A DNA stretch of 33,109 nt from Deltaproteobacteria bacterium (GTDB lineage Bacteria; Desulfobacterota; GWC2-55-46; UBA9637): contig JACRNJ010000075.1 in the NCBI GenBank assembly GCA_016219285.1, forward strand, positions 1 through 33,109, in the 5' to 3' direction. The position numbers were made by a program, and so were the translations under genes. A model generated the notes under the pieces. The model was not told where the DNA came from and searched no databases. It saw only the letters and a list, made by a program, of their open reading frames with translations. This document shows positions 17,036 through 26,200 of this stretch, piece after piece. Positions within the stretch are counted from its first letter, which is position 1. Every line of letters begins with the position of its first letter.

Positions 17036-17242
17036 ATGAAAAAGGAAGGAACAAGGAGCAAGGTAATTTCCAGCGACAAGCTCCACATAGAAAACAAGAC
17101 TATTTTTGTAGACCTAAAAGAAAACGAGGGGGGTAAGTTCCTGCAAATTGCGGAGCTTTCCAATGACAGGAGAAGCACGGTAGTAATACCTCATAGCGGG
17201 TTGCCTCAGTTTGTTGAGGCGATACGGAAAATAACAGAATAA
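17036..17242 (+). CDS. PUR-like single-strand nucleic-acid-binding protein
   Basis: This 68-residue protein matches the bacterial PUR repeat: SDKLHIENKTIFVDLKENEGGKFLQIAELS, then RRSTVVIPHSGLPQFVEAI. Bacterial PUR-domain proteins are small dimers binding single-stranded DNA or RNA. ATG 17036 follows GGGGG at 17026-17030. An upstream ATG at 17032 is in another frame. Its role here is unknown; it lies between leuD and leuB. Confidence 0.75.
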   Translation: MKKEGTRSKVISSDKLHIENKTIFVDLKENEGGKFLQIAELSNDRRSTVVIPHSGLPQFVEAIRKITE

Positions 17243-17283
17243 GAAAGAAAAAGAATAATAAATCCTAAATCCTAATGTCTAAT

Positions 17284-17304
17284 CCCCGATGAAGGCTTTC
17301 GGGG
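17284..17304. repeat. 9-nt-loop hairpin, family A
   Basis: CCCCGA, loop TGAAGGCTT, TCGGGG. The loop fits the pattern TNRARGCNT shared with hairpins in queA, the spoIID-like gene and the ligand-binding protein gene. Confidence 0.7.
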
Positions 17305-17366
17305 ACATGTTTCTAATGAAATGTCCACTGCCTAAATTCCCAATGTTTTTTGACATTTGACATTTT

Positions 17367-17397
17367 ATCCTTGACAGATATTCTTCCTGTCAAGGAT
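17367..17397. repeat. 9-nt-loop hairpin, family B
   Basis: ATCCTTGACAG, loop ATATTCTTC, CTGTCAAGGAT: a perfect 11-bp stem. The CCTTGACAG stem recurs at 30444 and 31493. Confidence 0.75.
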
Positions 17398-17442
17398 TTA
17401 TTGGAAATTAGGATTTAGAAATTAGAAATTTTATTGTAGGCG

Positions 17443-17505
17443 GTAGGGTGGGCTATGCCCGCCATTTTGTTGTGGTAGGTTTTCGGTGGGCGCAGCCCAC
17501 CCTAC
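17443..17505. repeat. 21-bp imperfect inverted repeat before leuB
   Basis: GTAGGGTGGGCTATGCCC at 17443 pairs with GGGCGCAGCCCACCCTAC ending at 17505 (18 of 21 arm positions match), with a 21-base loop. GTAGGGTGGGC elements are a widespread class of dispersed repeat. It ends 6 bases before the leuB ribosome site. Confidence 0.75.
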
Positions 17506-17523
17506 TCCAAAAGGGAGGCTTCA

Positions 17524-18600
17524 TTGAATAAATATACAATCGCCGTTTTGCCAGGTGACGGCATTGGGCCAGAAATAGTCGGAGAGGCTGTCCGAGTTTT
17601 AATGGCAGTCGGCAAGAAGCATAAAATATGCTTTGAAATAAAAGAAGCCCTTGTTGGCGGCGCATCTATTGATAAATACGGCATTCCACTTACAGAAGAA
17701 ACATTGAAGATTGCAAACTCAAGCGATGCCGTGCTTCTGGGCGCTGTTGGCGGGCCAAAGTGGGAGGGGCTTGATTATTCCATAAGGCCGGAACGGGCTT
17801 TGCTTGCGCTCCGAAAAGAACTCGGCCTTTTTGCAAATTTAAGGCCCGCAAAAATTTATCCTGTTCTTTCAGACACCTCTACTTTGAAAAAAGAGGTTAT
17901 CGACGGTGTTGATATTATGGTTATCAGGGAGCTTACCGGAGGACTTTACTTCGGCACACCAAAAGGGGTTGAGAAGCTTCCCGACGGCACAGAACGCGGG
18001 ATAAACACAATGATTTACACCACTCCGGAGATTGAGCGGATTGCAAGGGTTGCGTTTGATGTTGCAAGAAAGAGAAGAAAAAAGGTTACTTCAGTCGACA
18101 AGGCAAATGTTTTAGAAACAACAGAGCTATGGAGAAGGGTTGTTATAAACGTGCATAAGGATTTTAAGGATGTTGAACTAAACCACATGTATGTAGACAA
18201 CTGTGCCATGCAGCTTGTGAGAAACCCAAAGCAGTTTGATGTTATAGTAACAGAAAATACATTTGGAGATATTCTTTCGGATGAGGCAGCAATGCTCACA
18301 GGCTCTATTGGCATGCTTCCTTCCGCAAGTCTCGGCGGAAAGGTTGGCATGTATGAGCCTATACACGGCAGCGCTCCTGATATAGCAGGACAGGGCAAGG
18401 CAAATCCAATCGCAACGGTCTTGTCTGTTGCGATGATGTTAAGATTTTCATTTAATCTGACAAAAGAGGCCGATGATATTGAAATGGCTGTTGAAGGTGT
18501 ATTAAATAAGGGCTATCGCACTGCAGATATATATCAACCAGGCAAGAAATTGACCGGATGTAAAGAGATGGGCGAAGTTATCGTTAATGAATTAGGTTAA
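17524..18600 (+). CDS. leuB: 3-isopropylmalate dehydrogenase
   Basis: This 358-residue NAD-dependent oxidative decarboxylase gives 4-methyl-2-oxopentanoate for leucine. It begins [19 protein letters not shown] and has [35 protein letters not shown], the [14 protein letters not shown] metal site and [17 protein letters not shown]. Length matches the family. The start is TTG 17524, 5 bases after AGGGAGG; no ATG is available near the conserved start. It closes the leucine cluster and converges with secF. Confidence 0.96.
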   Translation: MNKYTIAVLPGDGIGPEIVGEAVRVLMAVGKKHKICFEIKEALVGGASIDKYGIPLTEETLKIANSSDAVLLGAVGGPKWEGLDYSIRPERALLALRKELGLFANLRPAKIYPVLSDTSTLKKEVIDGVDIMVIRELTGGLYFGTPKGVEKLPDGTERGINTMIYTTPEIERIARVAFDVARKRRKKVTSVDKANVLETTELWRRVVINVHKDFKDVELNHMYVDNCAMQLVRNPKQFDVIVTENTFGDILSDEAAMLTGSIGMLPSASLGGKVGMYEPIHGSAPDIAGQGKANPIATVLSVAMMLRFSFNLTKEADDIEMAVEGVLNKGYRTADIYQPGKKLTGCKEMGEVIVNELG

Positions 18601-18735
18601 TACATCCAACAATAATACGGAAGGTATTTGCGAACTCTCCTCACCACTGAATGTTTACAATATAAAATAGTTGGTTAAAATAAACAGTGACAGTTCGTCT
18701 TTGAAAACCCAGCAACTTGCTGCAAAGCCGGCACT
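18601..18735. other. convergent gap between leuB and secF
   Basis: In 135 bases I see no gene and no strong terminator. A small palindrome CAGCAA-C-TTGCTG lies at 18711-18723. It is one of the few core-gene gaps without a periodic array. Confidence 0.4.
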
Positions 18736-19644
18736 CTACCTTATCAACCTGCCCCTCTTACCCTTCCATAAAAGCAGCAGCGGGCTTGCTACAAAGATTG
18801 ATGAGTATGTCCCAACCAATACGCCTAGGAAGAGGGCAAGGGAAAAGTCGTGAATTACCTCGCCGCCTGATATAAGAAGTGAGATTAATACAAGGAGTGT
18901 TGTGCCGGATGTAACAATGGTTCTGCTCAAAACTTCGTTGATACTCCTGTTGATTATGTCTTCAATAACCTCCTTGCCTCTTTTTCTTAAGTTTTCTCTT
19001 ATCCTGTCAAAAACAACAACTGTATCAGTCAGAGAATATCCTGCAAGCGTCAAAAGAGCGGTAATTATCAAAAGGTTTATCTCTTTATTTAATACGTAAA
19101 ACACACCTAGCACTGCAAGGACATCATGGAAGGTTGCAACTACTGCTGCAATGCCAAATATGAGTTCAAATCTCCACGCCACATATATGAGGATTCCCAA
19201 AAGCGATATGCCGACTGCCCACAGCGCATCTTTCTGGAGCTTTTGACCAACGGTCGGCCCAACAGCTGTGGTTGATTCTATAATAAACTTGTTATCAGCA
19301 AATCCTTTTGTAAAAACCGCTGTTATCTTGTCTGAAGTTATTTTTAATTCGCCCTCTGCCTTTTTAAGTCTTATAAGCAACCTGTTGTTTTCTGCGAATT
19401 GCTGAAGTTCTGTATCCTCGAAACCGTCTTTATCTAATAGCGCTCTTGCATTCTCAAGCACAAACGGTTTTTCAAACTTGAGCTGTATGGCTACTCCGCC
19501 TGTAAAATCAATTCCGAGATTGGCCTTGCCCAATGGGATAAGCGCTGCTGCAATTATTCCAACCAAGGACAATATTATTGAAAATACAAAGGCATAATAT
19601 CTCTTTCCTATAAAATTTATTTTTGTATCCTTCAAGATGTTCAT
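18736..19644 (-). CDS. secF: protein translocase subunit SecF
   Basis: This 302-residue RND-type membrane protein pairs with SecD to drive late steps of protein export with the proton gradient. It shows the first transmembrane helix, NLGIDFTGGVAIQLKFE, a small periplasmic domain (about 40-125), and five clustered helices including SLTDTVVVFDRIRENLRKRG and GTYSSIFVASPLLLLW. Length is normal. secD lies upstream on the same strand across a repeat array, and yajC before that, the classic yajC-secD-secF order. Confidence 0.96.
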   Translation of the reverse strand: MNILKDTKINFIGKRYYAFVFSIILSLVGIIAAALIPLGKANLGIDFTGGVAIQLKFEKPFVLENARALLDKDGFEDTELQQFAENNRLLIRLKKAEGELKITSDKITAVFTKGFADNKFIIESTTAVGPTVGQKLQKDALWAVGISLLGILIYVAWRFELIFGIAAVVATFHDVLAVLGVFYVLNKEINLLIITALLTLAGYSLTDTVVVFDRIRENLRKRGKEVIEDIINRSINEVLSRTIVTSGTTLLVLISLLISGGEVIHDFSLALFLGVLVGTYSSIFVASPLLLLWKGKRGRLIR

Positions 19645-19667
19645 TTATTATAAAACCCCCTTTATCT

Positions 19668-19721
19668 CATTTACGATTTTAGATTTGAAATCGTAATCCG
19701 TAAATCGTAACTCGTAAATTC
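19668..19721. repeat. 7-bp-period inverted array between secD and secF
   Basis: In the sense of the genes the units read GAATTTA, CGAGTTA, CGATTTA, CGGATTA, CGATTTC and then AAATCTA, AAATCGT. Same subtype as the arrays in the pss-leu region. Confidence 0.9.
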
Positions 19722-19722
19722 A

Positions 19723-21315
19723 TCATATGCTCAACCTTTCCATTCTTCTTTTCTGATTTATGAAATCAAAAACTACCTTTGTGCCTACAAGGGCAGTAAA
19801 CAAATTTATCAAGATGCCAATGCTCAGTGATACAGCAAAACCCTTGATTGGGCCGCTGCCAAATTGAAATAATACGGCTGCTGTAATTAACGTTGTTACA
19901 TGGGAATCTATAATGGTCCACCATGCCCTGTCATAGCCTGCATCAATGGCAGACCTTATTGTTCTGCCAGTTTTGAGTTCTTCTTTGATTCTTTCAAATA
20001 TCAAAACATTTGAGTCAATACCCATGCCAATGGTCAATACAATACCTGCAATACCAGGTAGTGTTAACGTTGCATTGAACCATGCCATAGCGCCGAGCAG
20101 CATAATAATATTTAATATCATGGCAAAATCGGAGATTAGGCCTGAAAGCTTATAGTAAAAGAGCATGAAACCCAGAACAAGGATGCCGCCTACTATAGCA
20201 GCCTTAATTCCTGCCCTGATTGAATCTTCGCCAAGGGAAGGCCCTACAGTAACATTCTGTATAATCTTAACAGGCGCAGGCAATGCCCCTGCCCTAAGCA
20301 CTATTGCCAGGTCAGTTGCTGTTTCATGTGTAAAGCTGCCTGAAATCTGAGCCCTGCCGCCGCCTATTTTTTCCCTTATCACAGGCGCTGAGTAGACATT
20401 GCCATCTAATATAATTGCCATCCTCTTGTTTATATTTTGTGCCGTAATATTTTCAAATATCCTTGCCCCTTGGCTGTCAAATGTTATGGAAACATAAGGT
20501 TCATTGAATTGTGAGTCTATTGCAACTCGTGCATCTGTCAAAAGGTCGCCGGTAAGAACAGCCTCTTTCTTTATAAGATACGGGGTTTGCCGGACAGCGC
20601 CTGTTTCTTTGTCCACTCTTTTTTCATAGAGAAGCTCATCCCCTTCAGGAATTTGGCCGGCGCCATCCATGGCCTTTTTTAAATCTCCCGCCTCATCCAA
20701 CATCTTAAACTCCAATACGGCAGTCTTTCCTATCAGGGCTATGGCTCTTTCAGGGTCTTTTAATCCTGGAAGCTGGACTACGATTTCGTTTTTTCCCTGT
20801 GCATGGATAAGCGGTTCTGTGACGCCAAATTTATCAATCCTGTTCCTGATGGTTTCAATGGCCTGCGAAGTGCTCCATTCCTTTATCCTCTTTGTTTCGC
20901 TGTCTGTAAGCGCATACGCAATGCTATTTTCCTTTTCAGATGTTTTCTGAAAGATTGGATAATTGTCGCCAACAGCCTTTTCCAATGACGTTTTTACATC
21001 TGCGTTTTGATATGAGATTAAAACCTCAGAACCTTGTGTCTTTATCTCCGAGAATACAATTTTCTTTTCCTTGAATACTACCTCCATGCCCTTTATCAGC
21101 CTCTGGATATGATTCTCAACAGCCTTTTCAGAGTCAACCTGAAGAACAAGATGCATACCGCCCTGAAGGTCAAGTCCAAGGGCTATCTTTGGAAACTTAT
21201 CTTTCCACCATAAAGGAAGCGATTTGGATATCGGTGTTGAAGGCAGGAAAAGAACAACTGCAAGCAGAGAAAAAAAGGCGATTACAATAAACCGCCACAA
21301 TATGTTTTTTGACAT
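19723..21315 (-). CDS. secD: protein translocase subunit SecD
   Basis: This 530-residue partner of SecF has the N-terminal helix (WRFIVIAFFSLLAVVLFL), LGLDLQGGMHLVLQVD, a large periplasmic P1 domain (about 55-345), and six C-terminal helices with PGIAGIVLTIGMGIDSNVLI and FERIKEEL. It pulls translocated chains on the outer face of the membrane. The ATG at 21315 has GGAGG 5-9 bases upstream. Length is in the family range and no repeat insertion is seen in the gene. Confidence 0.97.
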   Translation of the reverse strand: MSKNILWRFIVIAFFSLLAVVLFLPSTPISKSLPLWWKDKFPKIALGLDLQGGMHLVLQVDSEKAVENHIQRLIKGMEVVFKEKKIVFSEIKTQGSEVLISYQNADVKTSLEKAVGDNYPIFQKTSEKENSIAYALTDSETKRIKEWSTSQAIETIRNRIDKFGVTEPLIHAQGKNEIVVQLPGLKDPERAIALIGKTAVLEFKMLDEAGDLKKAMDGAGQIPEGDELLYEKRVDKETGAVRQTPYLIKKEAVLTGDLLTDARVAIDSQFNEPYVSITFDSQGARIFENITAQNINKRMAIILDGNVYSAPVIREKIGGGRAQISGSFTHETATDLAIVLRAGALPAPVKIIQNVTVGPSLGEDSIRAGIKAAIVGGILVLGFMLFYYKLSGLISDFAMILNIIMLLGAMAWFNATLTLPGIAGIVLTIGMGIDSNVLIFERIKEELKTGRTIRSAIDAGYDRAWWTIIDSHVTTLITAAVLFQFGSGPIKGFAVSLSIGILINLFTALVGTKVVFDFINQKRRMERLSI

Positions 21316-21330
21316 TGAAACCTCCGAATA

Positions 21331-21387
21331 TTACAGTATGGAGTATGCAGTAATTGTCCTCTGCTTACTGCCTACTGTTTACTCTTT
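21331..21387. repeat. 7-bp-period inverted array at yajC 3' end
   Basis: Plus-strand units ACAGTAT, GGAGTAT, GCAGTAA, then TGCTTAC, TGCCTAC, TGTTTAC. The array includes the yajC stop and its last codons (SKQ). Confidence 0.8.
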
Positions 21388-21698
21388 TTCTTCGAGACTA
21401 TATATTCCCTGCCAACTTTGACCCTGACATTCTCCGCAATCTCCACTGTGGCAGCATCCTCTGCTACGCCGGTAATGGTTCCGTGTATGCCGCCTGAGGT
21501 GACAATAACATCGCCTTTTTCCAGTTTGGAAATCATATCTCTGTGTTCCTTTGCCTTTTTCTGTTGCGGCCTTATGAGGAGAAAATAAAATATTACAAAT
21601 AGTATAACCAATGGGGCAAAGCTCATAAGTTGTCCCATCCCGCCTGATGACGGCGCTTCATCTGCTGCAAACGCAACTGCTGTAAAAAAGTTTACCAC
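21372..21698 (-). CDS. yajC: preprotein translocase subunit YajC
   Basis: This 108-residue membrane protein associates with SecDF. It has a short exported N-terminus (NFFTAVAFAADEAPSSGG), one transmembrane helix (FAPLVILFVIFYFLLI), RPQQKKAKEHRDMISKLEKGD at the cytoplasmic side, then VVTSGGIHGTI. The GTG at 21698 is chosen because AAAGGAGG lies just upstream; the ATG at 21728 would place that ribosome site inside the gene. The final residues are encoded by a repeat. Confidence 0.92.
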   Translation of the reverse strand: MVNFFTAVAFAADEAPSSGGMGQLMSFAPLVILFVIFYFLLIRPQQKKAKEHRDMISKLEKGDVIVTSGGIHGTITGVAEDAATVEIAENVRVKVGREYIVSKKKSKQ

Positions 21699-21726
21699 GG
21701 TGATACCTCCTTTTATAATAAAGTTC

Positions 21727-23062
<1,336 letters not shown>

Positions 23063-23356
23063 TTACCCTTGACTCTTTCTTGTGCAAAAGAGAGTGAGTT
23101 TTTCCTTCAGAAAGGCTTCTATGAGCCGTTTAATTGACTTGGAACGTGTTCGTCCATTTTTAAATCCCTTTTCCCTTTTGCGTGCTTCAACCGCCGTTTG
23201 ATAGATTTCATAATACACCAATTCTACCGGAAGATATGGTTTAGTGGAACGAACTTTTCCCTGGCGATGTAACTCCAGACGGCGGTTGAGATCTCCGCTG
23301 TATCCGTAATAAAGATGACCATTATAGCAGCAAAGGATGTAAACATAGTATGGCAT
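23063..23356 (-). CDS. GIY-YIG domain nuclease-like protein
   Basis: This 97-residue single-domain protein has the GIY-YIG pattern: YYVYILCCYNGHLYYGYSGDLNRRLELH with the two Tyr motifs and the catalytic-type Arg, then ELVYYEIYQTAVEARKREKGFK with the usual Glu region. Stand-alone members (UPF0213/YhbQ-like) are common and of uncertain role. Its stop touches the tgt start without a gap, so the two are probably coupled. Small GIY-YIG genes of this kind are often mobile. Confidence 0.85.
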   Translation of the reverse strand: MPYYVYILCCYNGHLYYGYSGDLNRRLELHRQGKVRSTKPYLPVELVYYEIYQTAVEARKREKGFKNGRTRSKSIKRLIEAFLKEKLTLFCTRKSQG

Positions 23357-23491
23357 AAAACTTTTGCATCAGCGGCGATAGAAAGTGTCAAGGGTTTATT
23401 ATCCGCAGAATAATATCTTATGGCGAAATAAAAATAAAGGGTTAAATATCGCCATCTCGGCTTGCCATATGATTTTGAACATGTGAAGGAT
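23357..23491. other. gap between queA and GIY-YIG gene
   Basis: No gene is seen. TGGCGA (23421-23426) and TCGCCA (23449-23454) can pair around a 22-base A-rich loop. No periodic array is visible. Confidence 0.35.
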
Positions 23492-24577
23492 TCATATTAT
23501 CATCATTGCATCGCCGTAGCTGAAGAATCTGTAACTTTGCTTTATGGCCTCTTGATAGGCTTTTTTTATGAAATCTTGCCCTGCAAGCGCTGATACAAGC
23601 ATCAGCAAGGTTGATTTAGGGAGATGAAAATTTGTTATCAGCGCATCTGCTGCATTAAATTTGTAGCCAGGATAGATAAACAGGTTTGTATAGCCGCTTA
23701 AAATCGGTTTTTCCCAGCCGCATCTTACAATCGCCTCCAATGTTTTTGCAACTGTTGAGCCAACAGCAATAATTCTCCTGTTTTCATGTTTTGCTTTTTT
23801 AATAGCTTTAAATGTAGCAGCAGCGACTTTATAATATTCTGGCTCCATTTTGTGTTTTGTTATATTTTCTGTTTTTACTGGTTTAAATGTGCCCAAACCA
23901 GTATGCAAGGTTATGTAAAAAATCTGCACCCCAAGTTCCTGAATCTTTTTTAAAAGCTCATCGGTAAAATGCAAGCCTGCGGTTGGGGCTGCAATTGCTC
24001 CTTTTTCTTTTGCAAAGACCGTTTGATATCTTTCTATGTCAAGTTCTTTGCTCCGTGCCCCTTGCCCCTTGCCCCTTTTTATATACGGAGGCAGAGGCAT
24101 TATTCCAATCTTTTCTATTGCCTTATCAATTTCAATTTCAGCATAAAGCTCTATAAGCCATTCGCCGTCGGTCATTCTTTCTGCAATCTTTGCCTTGAGT
24201 CCATGTTCAAAGATTATTTCCGCATTTTTTTTAAGACTTTTGGATGGATTTATCAGACAATTCCAGACTTCTGACTTCTGACCCTCGATAGAAGCATTCG
24301 AGGGCAGGCCTCGAACTTCTGACTTCTGTATTAACAGGACCTCTACTGCCCCGCCTGTTGTCTTATTTCCAAAGAGCCTTGCGGGGATAACCTTTGTATT
24401 GTTTAATACAAGAACATCTCCCGGTTTAAGATAGTCTGTCAATTCAGAAAAAACTTTATGTTCAACAGTCCCATCTTTCCTGTGGAGTATCATCAGTTTT
24501 GATTTATCTCGTCTCTCACAGGGAATCTGGGCGATAAGTTCTTTTGGGAGATGATAGTTGAAATCCTCAAGCCGCAT
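23492..24577 (-). CDS. queA: S-adenosylmethionine:tRNA ribosyltransferase-isomerase
   Basis: This 361-residue enzyme adds the cyclopentene part of queuosine, using SAM as ribosyl donor. It starts MRLEDFNYHLPKELIAQIP and has LVLNNTKVIPARLFG, GAIAAPTAGLHFTDELL, ITLHTGLGTFKPV and ALITNFHLPKSTLLMLVSAL. The family is usually near 340-350 residues. Two places carry extra residues encoded by repeats: about 84-104 (QKSEVRGLPSNASIEGQKSE) and about 167-178 (KGQGARSKEL). The start overlaps the stop of the upstream gene by one base (TAATG). Confidence 0.96.
   Translation of the reverse strand: MRLEDFNYHLPKELIAQIPCERRDKSKLMILHRKDGTVEHKVFSELTDYLKPGDVLVLNNTKVIPARLFGNKTTGGAVEVLLIQKSEVRGLPSNASIEGQKSEVWNCLINPSKSLKKNAEIIFEHGLKAKIAERMTDGEWLIELYAEIEIDKAIEKIGIMPLPPYIKRGKGQGARSKELDIERYQTVFAKEKGAIAAPTAGLHFTDELLKKIQELGVQIFYITLHTGLGTFKPVKTENITKHKMEPEYYKVAAATFKAIKKAKHENRRIIAVGSTVAKTLEAIVRCGWEKPILSGYTNLFIYPGYKFNAADALITNFHLPKSTLLMLVSALAGQDFIKKAYQEAIKQSYRFFSYGDAMMII
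24043..24080. repeat. 7-bp tandem repeat in frame inside queA
   Basis: In the gene sense units read AAGGGGC, AAGGGGC, AAGGGGC, ACGGAGC and encode KGQGARSK. Only one arm is present. Confidence 0.8.
24264..24328. repeat. composite repeat in frame inside queA (family A hairpin)
   Basis: A CCCTCGA/TCGAGGG hairpin with loop TAGAAGCAT (24282-24304) is flanked on both sides by doublets of the 7-bp unit CAGAAGT. The element encodes QKSEVRGLPSNASIEGQKSE. The same hairpin core and one CAGAAGT doublet recur in the ligand-binding protein gene (30429-30500). Confidence 0.85.
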
Positions 24578-25800
24578 TAGTATATTCGCTCTATCCTTGT
24601 GCCAGGATAGAAATGCTCCAAGATATCTCTATAGCGGTATCCTTTCTCTGCCATGCCTTTAGCGCCCCACTGAGACAGCCCAACACCGTGACCAGAGCCT
24701 TTCCCATTAAAAACAAATGAACCATTTATGGCTTGAACAGTAAATATGGTGCTCTTTAGTTTGTCATAGCCAACAGCCTTTCTTAAATCCTCGCCTGTTA
24801 TATCCGTATCACCTTTGCTGTGATATATTATTACCTTTGTTACCCTGCCGCTATTTGTTGTGTGCAAAGGTGTGATATCTTTTATATCTGTTATGGAATA
24901 ACCAGCGCCTTTCAGCGCCGATTCAATGCTTTGTGAGGTTATATTGAGAGTCCATGAAAAATTGAGAGAATCCTTGTCAAACAGGCTCTTTACCTGCTTG
25001 AGATACGGATAGTCCCCACCCCAGACATTTTTAGAATCTTCCGTCATACCGCCGCCATTTGAATGATATACAGTCAGGGCAAACTCTCCATTATAGGTCA
25101 ATACCTCGCCGGCAGTCTCCTTAACAGCATAAAGAGAACGGTCATCTTCAGCAATGCTGCCTGCGTAGACTTGATCTGCAACGGTCGATTCAACGTGATA
25201 TGCCCATGTATTTCTTTTTTTCTTTTGATAAATGGCGTATGTCCTTGCTATAACAGCCTGTGTTTTTACAACCTCCATATGCCATTTCGACGATATTTCA
25301 TGATTGATGAGGCCGGCCACATAAAATTCTAATGGCAGCTCATTTATAACCAGAAGCCCTTTCTGTTCTTTTATAATTTCCATCTTGCCTCTGTATTTGC
25401 GGCCGTTTAAATAGAGCATGTCGTTGTCTGAAGAAAATACCACTTTTGAACTGTCTGTCTTGCTGTTATTTACTATTAGGGCGCCGGATTCTTCCAATGC
25501 AATAGTAATTGGGCTGAATGGCGGTTGTAAGACCTCTCCACGATTAAAGCCTTCGGGGAGAGGTTTATCAGACCGAGGCGATATGGAGCGGCCATCTGTT
25601 TCTACCACGGCAGCCCCTTCTATTTTTAAAGTTGTTTCATTTTTTAATACTGCAATCTTTATTTTTTCTCCGGCGCTGGAAAAGGAAGAAGAAATACCTT
25701 TAACATAGGCAGGCAGAAAAACAATGAGGCAGATTAGGCAGCATAGAGTCAAAATTTTACGGTTACTGCCTTTTGATTTCTGAACACAGAATCTTTTCAA
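24577..25800 (-). CDS. SpoIID/LytB-domain protein, exported
   Basis: This 407-residue protein has a signal peptide (KILTLCCLICLIVFLPAYVKG) and a SpoIID domain: INELPLEFYVAGLINHEISSKWHMEVVKTQAVIARTYA read as helix-helix, YHSNGGGMTEDSKNVWGGDYPYL, and GSGHGVGLSQWGAKGMAEKGY near the C-terminus. SpoIID-like proteins are lytic transglycosylases or cell-division-associated amidase enhancers acting on peptidoglycan. The start TTG 25800 is chosen: GGAGGAAGG precedes it and it overlaps the upstream stop (TTGA). A longer frame to 26058 covers the DUF2065 gene and is not real. Residues about 78-91 (SDKPLPEGFNRGEV) come from an in-frame hairpin element. Confidence 0.88.
   Translation of the reverse strand: MKRFCVQKSKGSNRKILTLCCLICLIVFLPAYVKGISSSFSSAGEKIKIAVLKNETTLKIEGAAVVETDGRSISPRSDKPLPEGFNRGEVLQPPFSPITIALEESGALIVNNSKTDSSKVVFSSDNDMLYLNGRKYRGKMEIIKEQKGLLVINELPLEFYVAGLINHEISSKWHMEVVKTQAVIARTYAIYQKKKRNTWAYHVESTVADQVYAGSIAEDDRSLYAVKETAGEVLTYNGEFALTVYHSNGGGMTEDSKNVWGGDYPYLKQVKSLFDKDSLNFSWTLNITSQSIESALKGAGYSITDIKDITPLHTTNSGRVTKVIIYHSKGDTDITGEDLRKAVGYDKLKSTIFTVQAINGSFVFNGKGSGHGVGLSQWGAKGMAEKGYRYRDILEHFYPGTRIERIY
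25533..25563. repeat. family A hairpin in frame inside spoIID-like gene
   Basis: CCTCTCCACGA, loop TTAAAGCCT, TCGGGGAGAGG: an 11-bp stem with one mismatch and a 9-nt loop matching TNRARGCNT. It encodes the PLPEGFNRGEV stretch. Confidence 0.75.
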
Positions 25801-25988
25801 AACACCTTCCTCCCAAGATAAACAAGTAACAAGCCTGCTATCATCGAAACAAATCCCATGTTGCGAAACGTTCTCTCCGGCATCTCCTGCAGAGAAAGCG
25901 CCCATTTCTTTATCTGTACTGGAAATGCAAAATATGGCAAACCTTTTATTGCCAGCGCCAACCCCAATACGCTTATAAAATAGGCCAT
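25797..25988 (-). CDS. DUF2065 membrane protein
   Basis: This 63-residue protein has two hydrophobic segments (YFISVLGLALAIKGLPYFAF and MGFVSMIAGLLLVYLGRKVF) around ALSLQEMPERTFRNMG, the DUF2065 pattern seen in proteobacteria next to hflC or similar genes. Function is unknown. It overlaps the following spoIID-like gene by four bases (TTGA), which supports both starts. It is the first gene of the minus-strand cluster and is divergent from hrcA. Confidence 0.8.
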   Translation of the reverse strand: MAYFISVLGLALAIKGLPYFAFPVQIKKWALSLQEMPERTFRNMGFVSMIAGLLLVYLGRKVF

Positions 25989-26014
25989 TAAGAGAACCTC
26001 TGATAGTTGTCAGT

Positions 26015-26064
26015 AGAATTGCAAACTGCAAACTGTTTTTAACCGTTTCACAGTTCACAGTTTT
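26015..26064. repeat. 7-bp-period inverted array in the DUF2065-hrcA divergent gap
   Basis: Units TTGCAAA, CTGCAAA, CTGTTTT and on the other side GTTTCAC, AGTTCAC, AGTTTTA. It is short and lies about 60 bases upstream of the hrcA promoter. Confidence 0.7.
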
Positions 26065-26126
26065 ATCAATGCGGAAAATTTATCAAAGAAATCAGGAAAA
26101 GTCATTAAAGAAATCTTTCTATTTTC

Positions 26127-26178
26127 TTGACAAGAGAAGCTGGCATTGATATTTTAATTTTTGGCGCTTTGATGCCAA
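26127..26178 (+). promoter_or_regulatory. hrcA promoter with adjacent inverted repeat
   Basis: TTGACA (26127-26132) and TATTTT (26150-26155) have a 17-base spacer. Just downstream is TTGGC-GCTTTGAT-GCCAA (26161-26178), an inverted repeat near the expected transcription start, 23 bases before the hrcA ATG. It is not the classical CIRCE sequence (TTAGCACTC). It may be a diverged HrcA operator or serve another regulator. Confidence 0.5.
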
Positions 26179-26200
26179 CGGTGCTATTATATCTTTAACT

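Larger units (their letters stand above)
17243..17523. other. 281-base gap packed with nested repeats
   Basis: No gene is seen. An outer heptamer pair (AAATCCT-type from 17260, complement at about 17403-17430) encloses a CCCCGA/TCGGGG hairpin with 9-nt loop, a GGACAT/ATGTCC fold (about 17302-17327), a TTTGACA doublet, and a second 9-nt-loop hairpin (17367-17397). A long imperfect palindrome (17443-17505) and the leuB ribosome site follow. Confidence 0.75.

Noticed and set aside
25801-26058. Long N-terminal extension of the spoIID-like frame
   Set aside because: It overlaps the DUF2065 gene antisense-free in another frame, has no signal peptide, and a good ribosome site and TTG start exist at 25800.
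26161-26178. CIRCE operator before hrcA
   Set aside because: The dyad is TTGGC-N8-GCCAA, not TTAGCACTC-N9-GAGTGCTAA; kept only as an unassigned inverted repeat.
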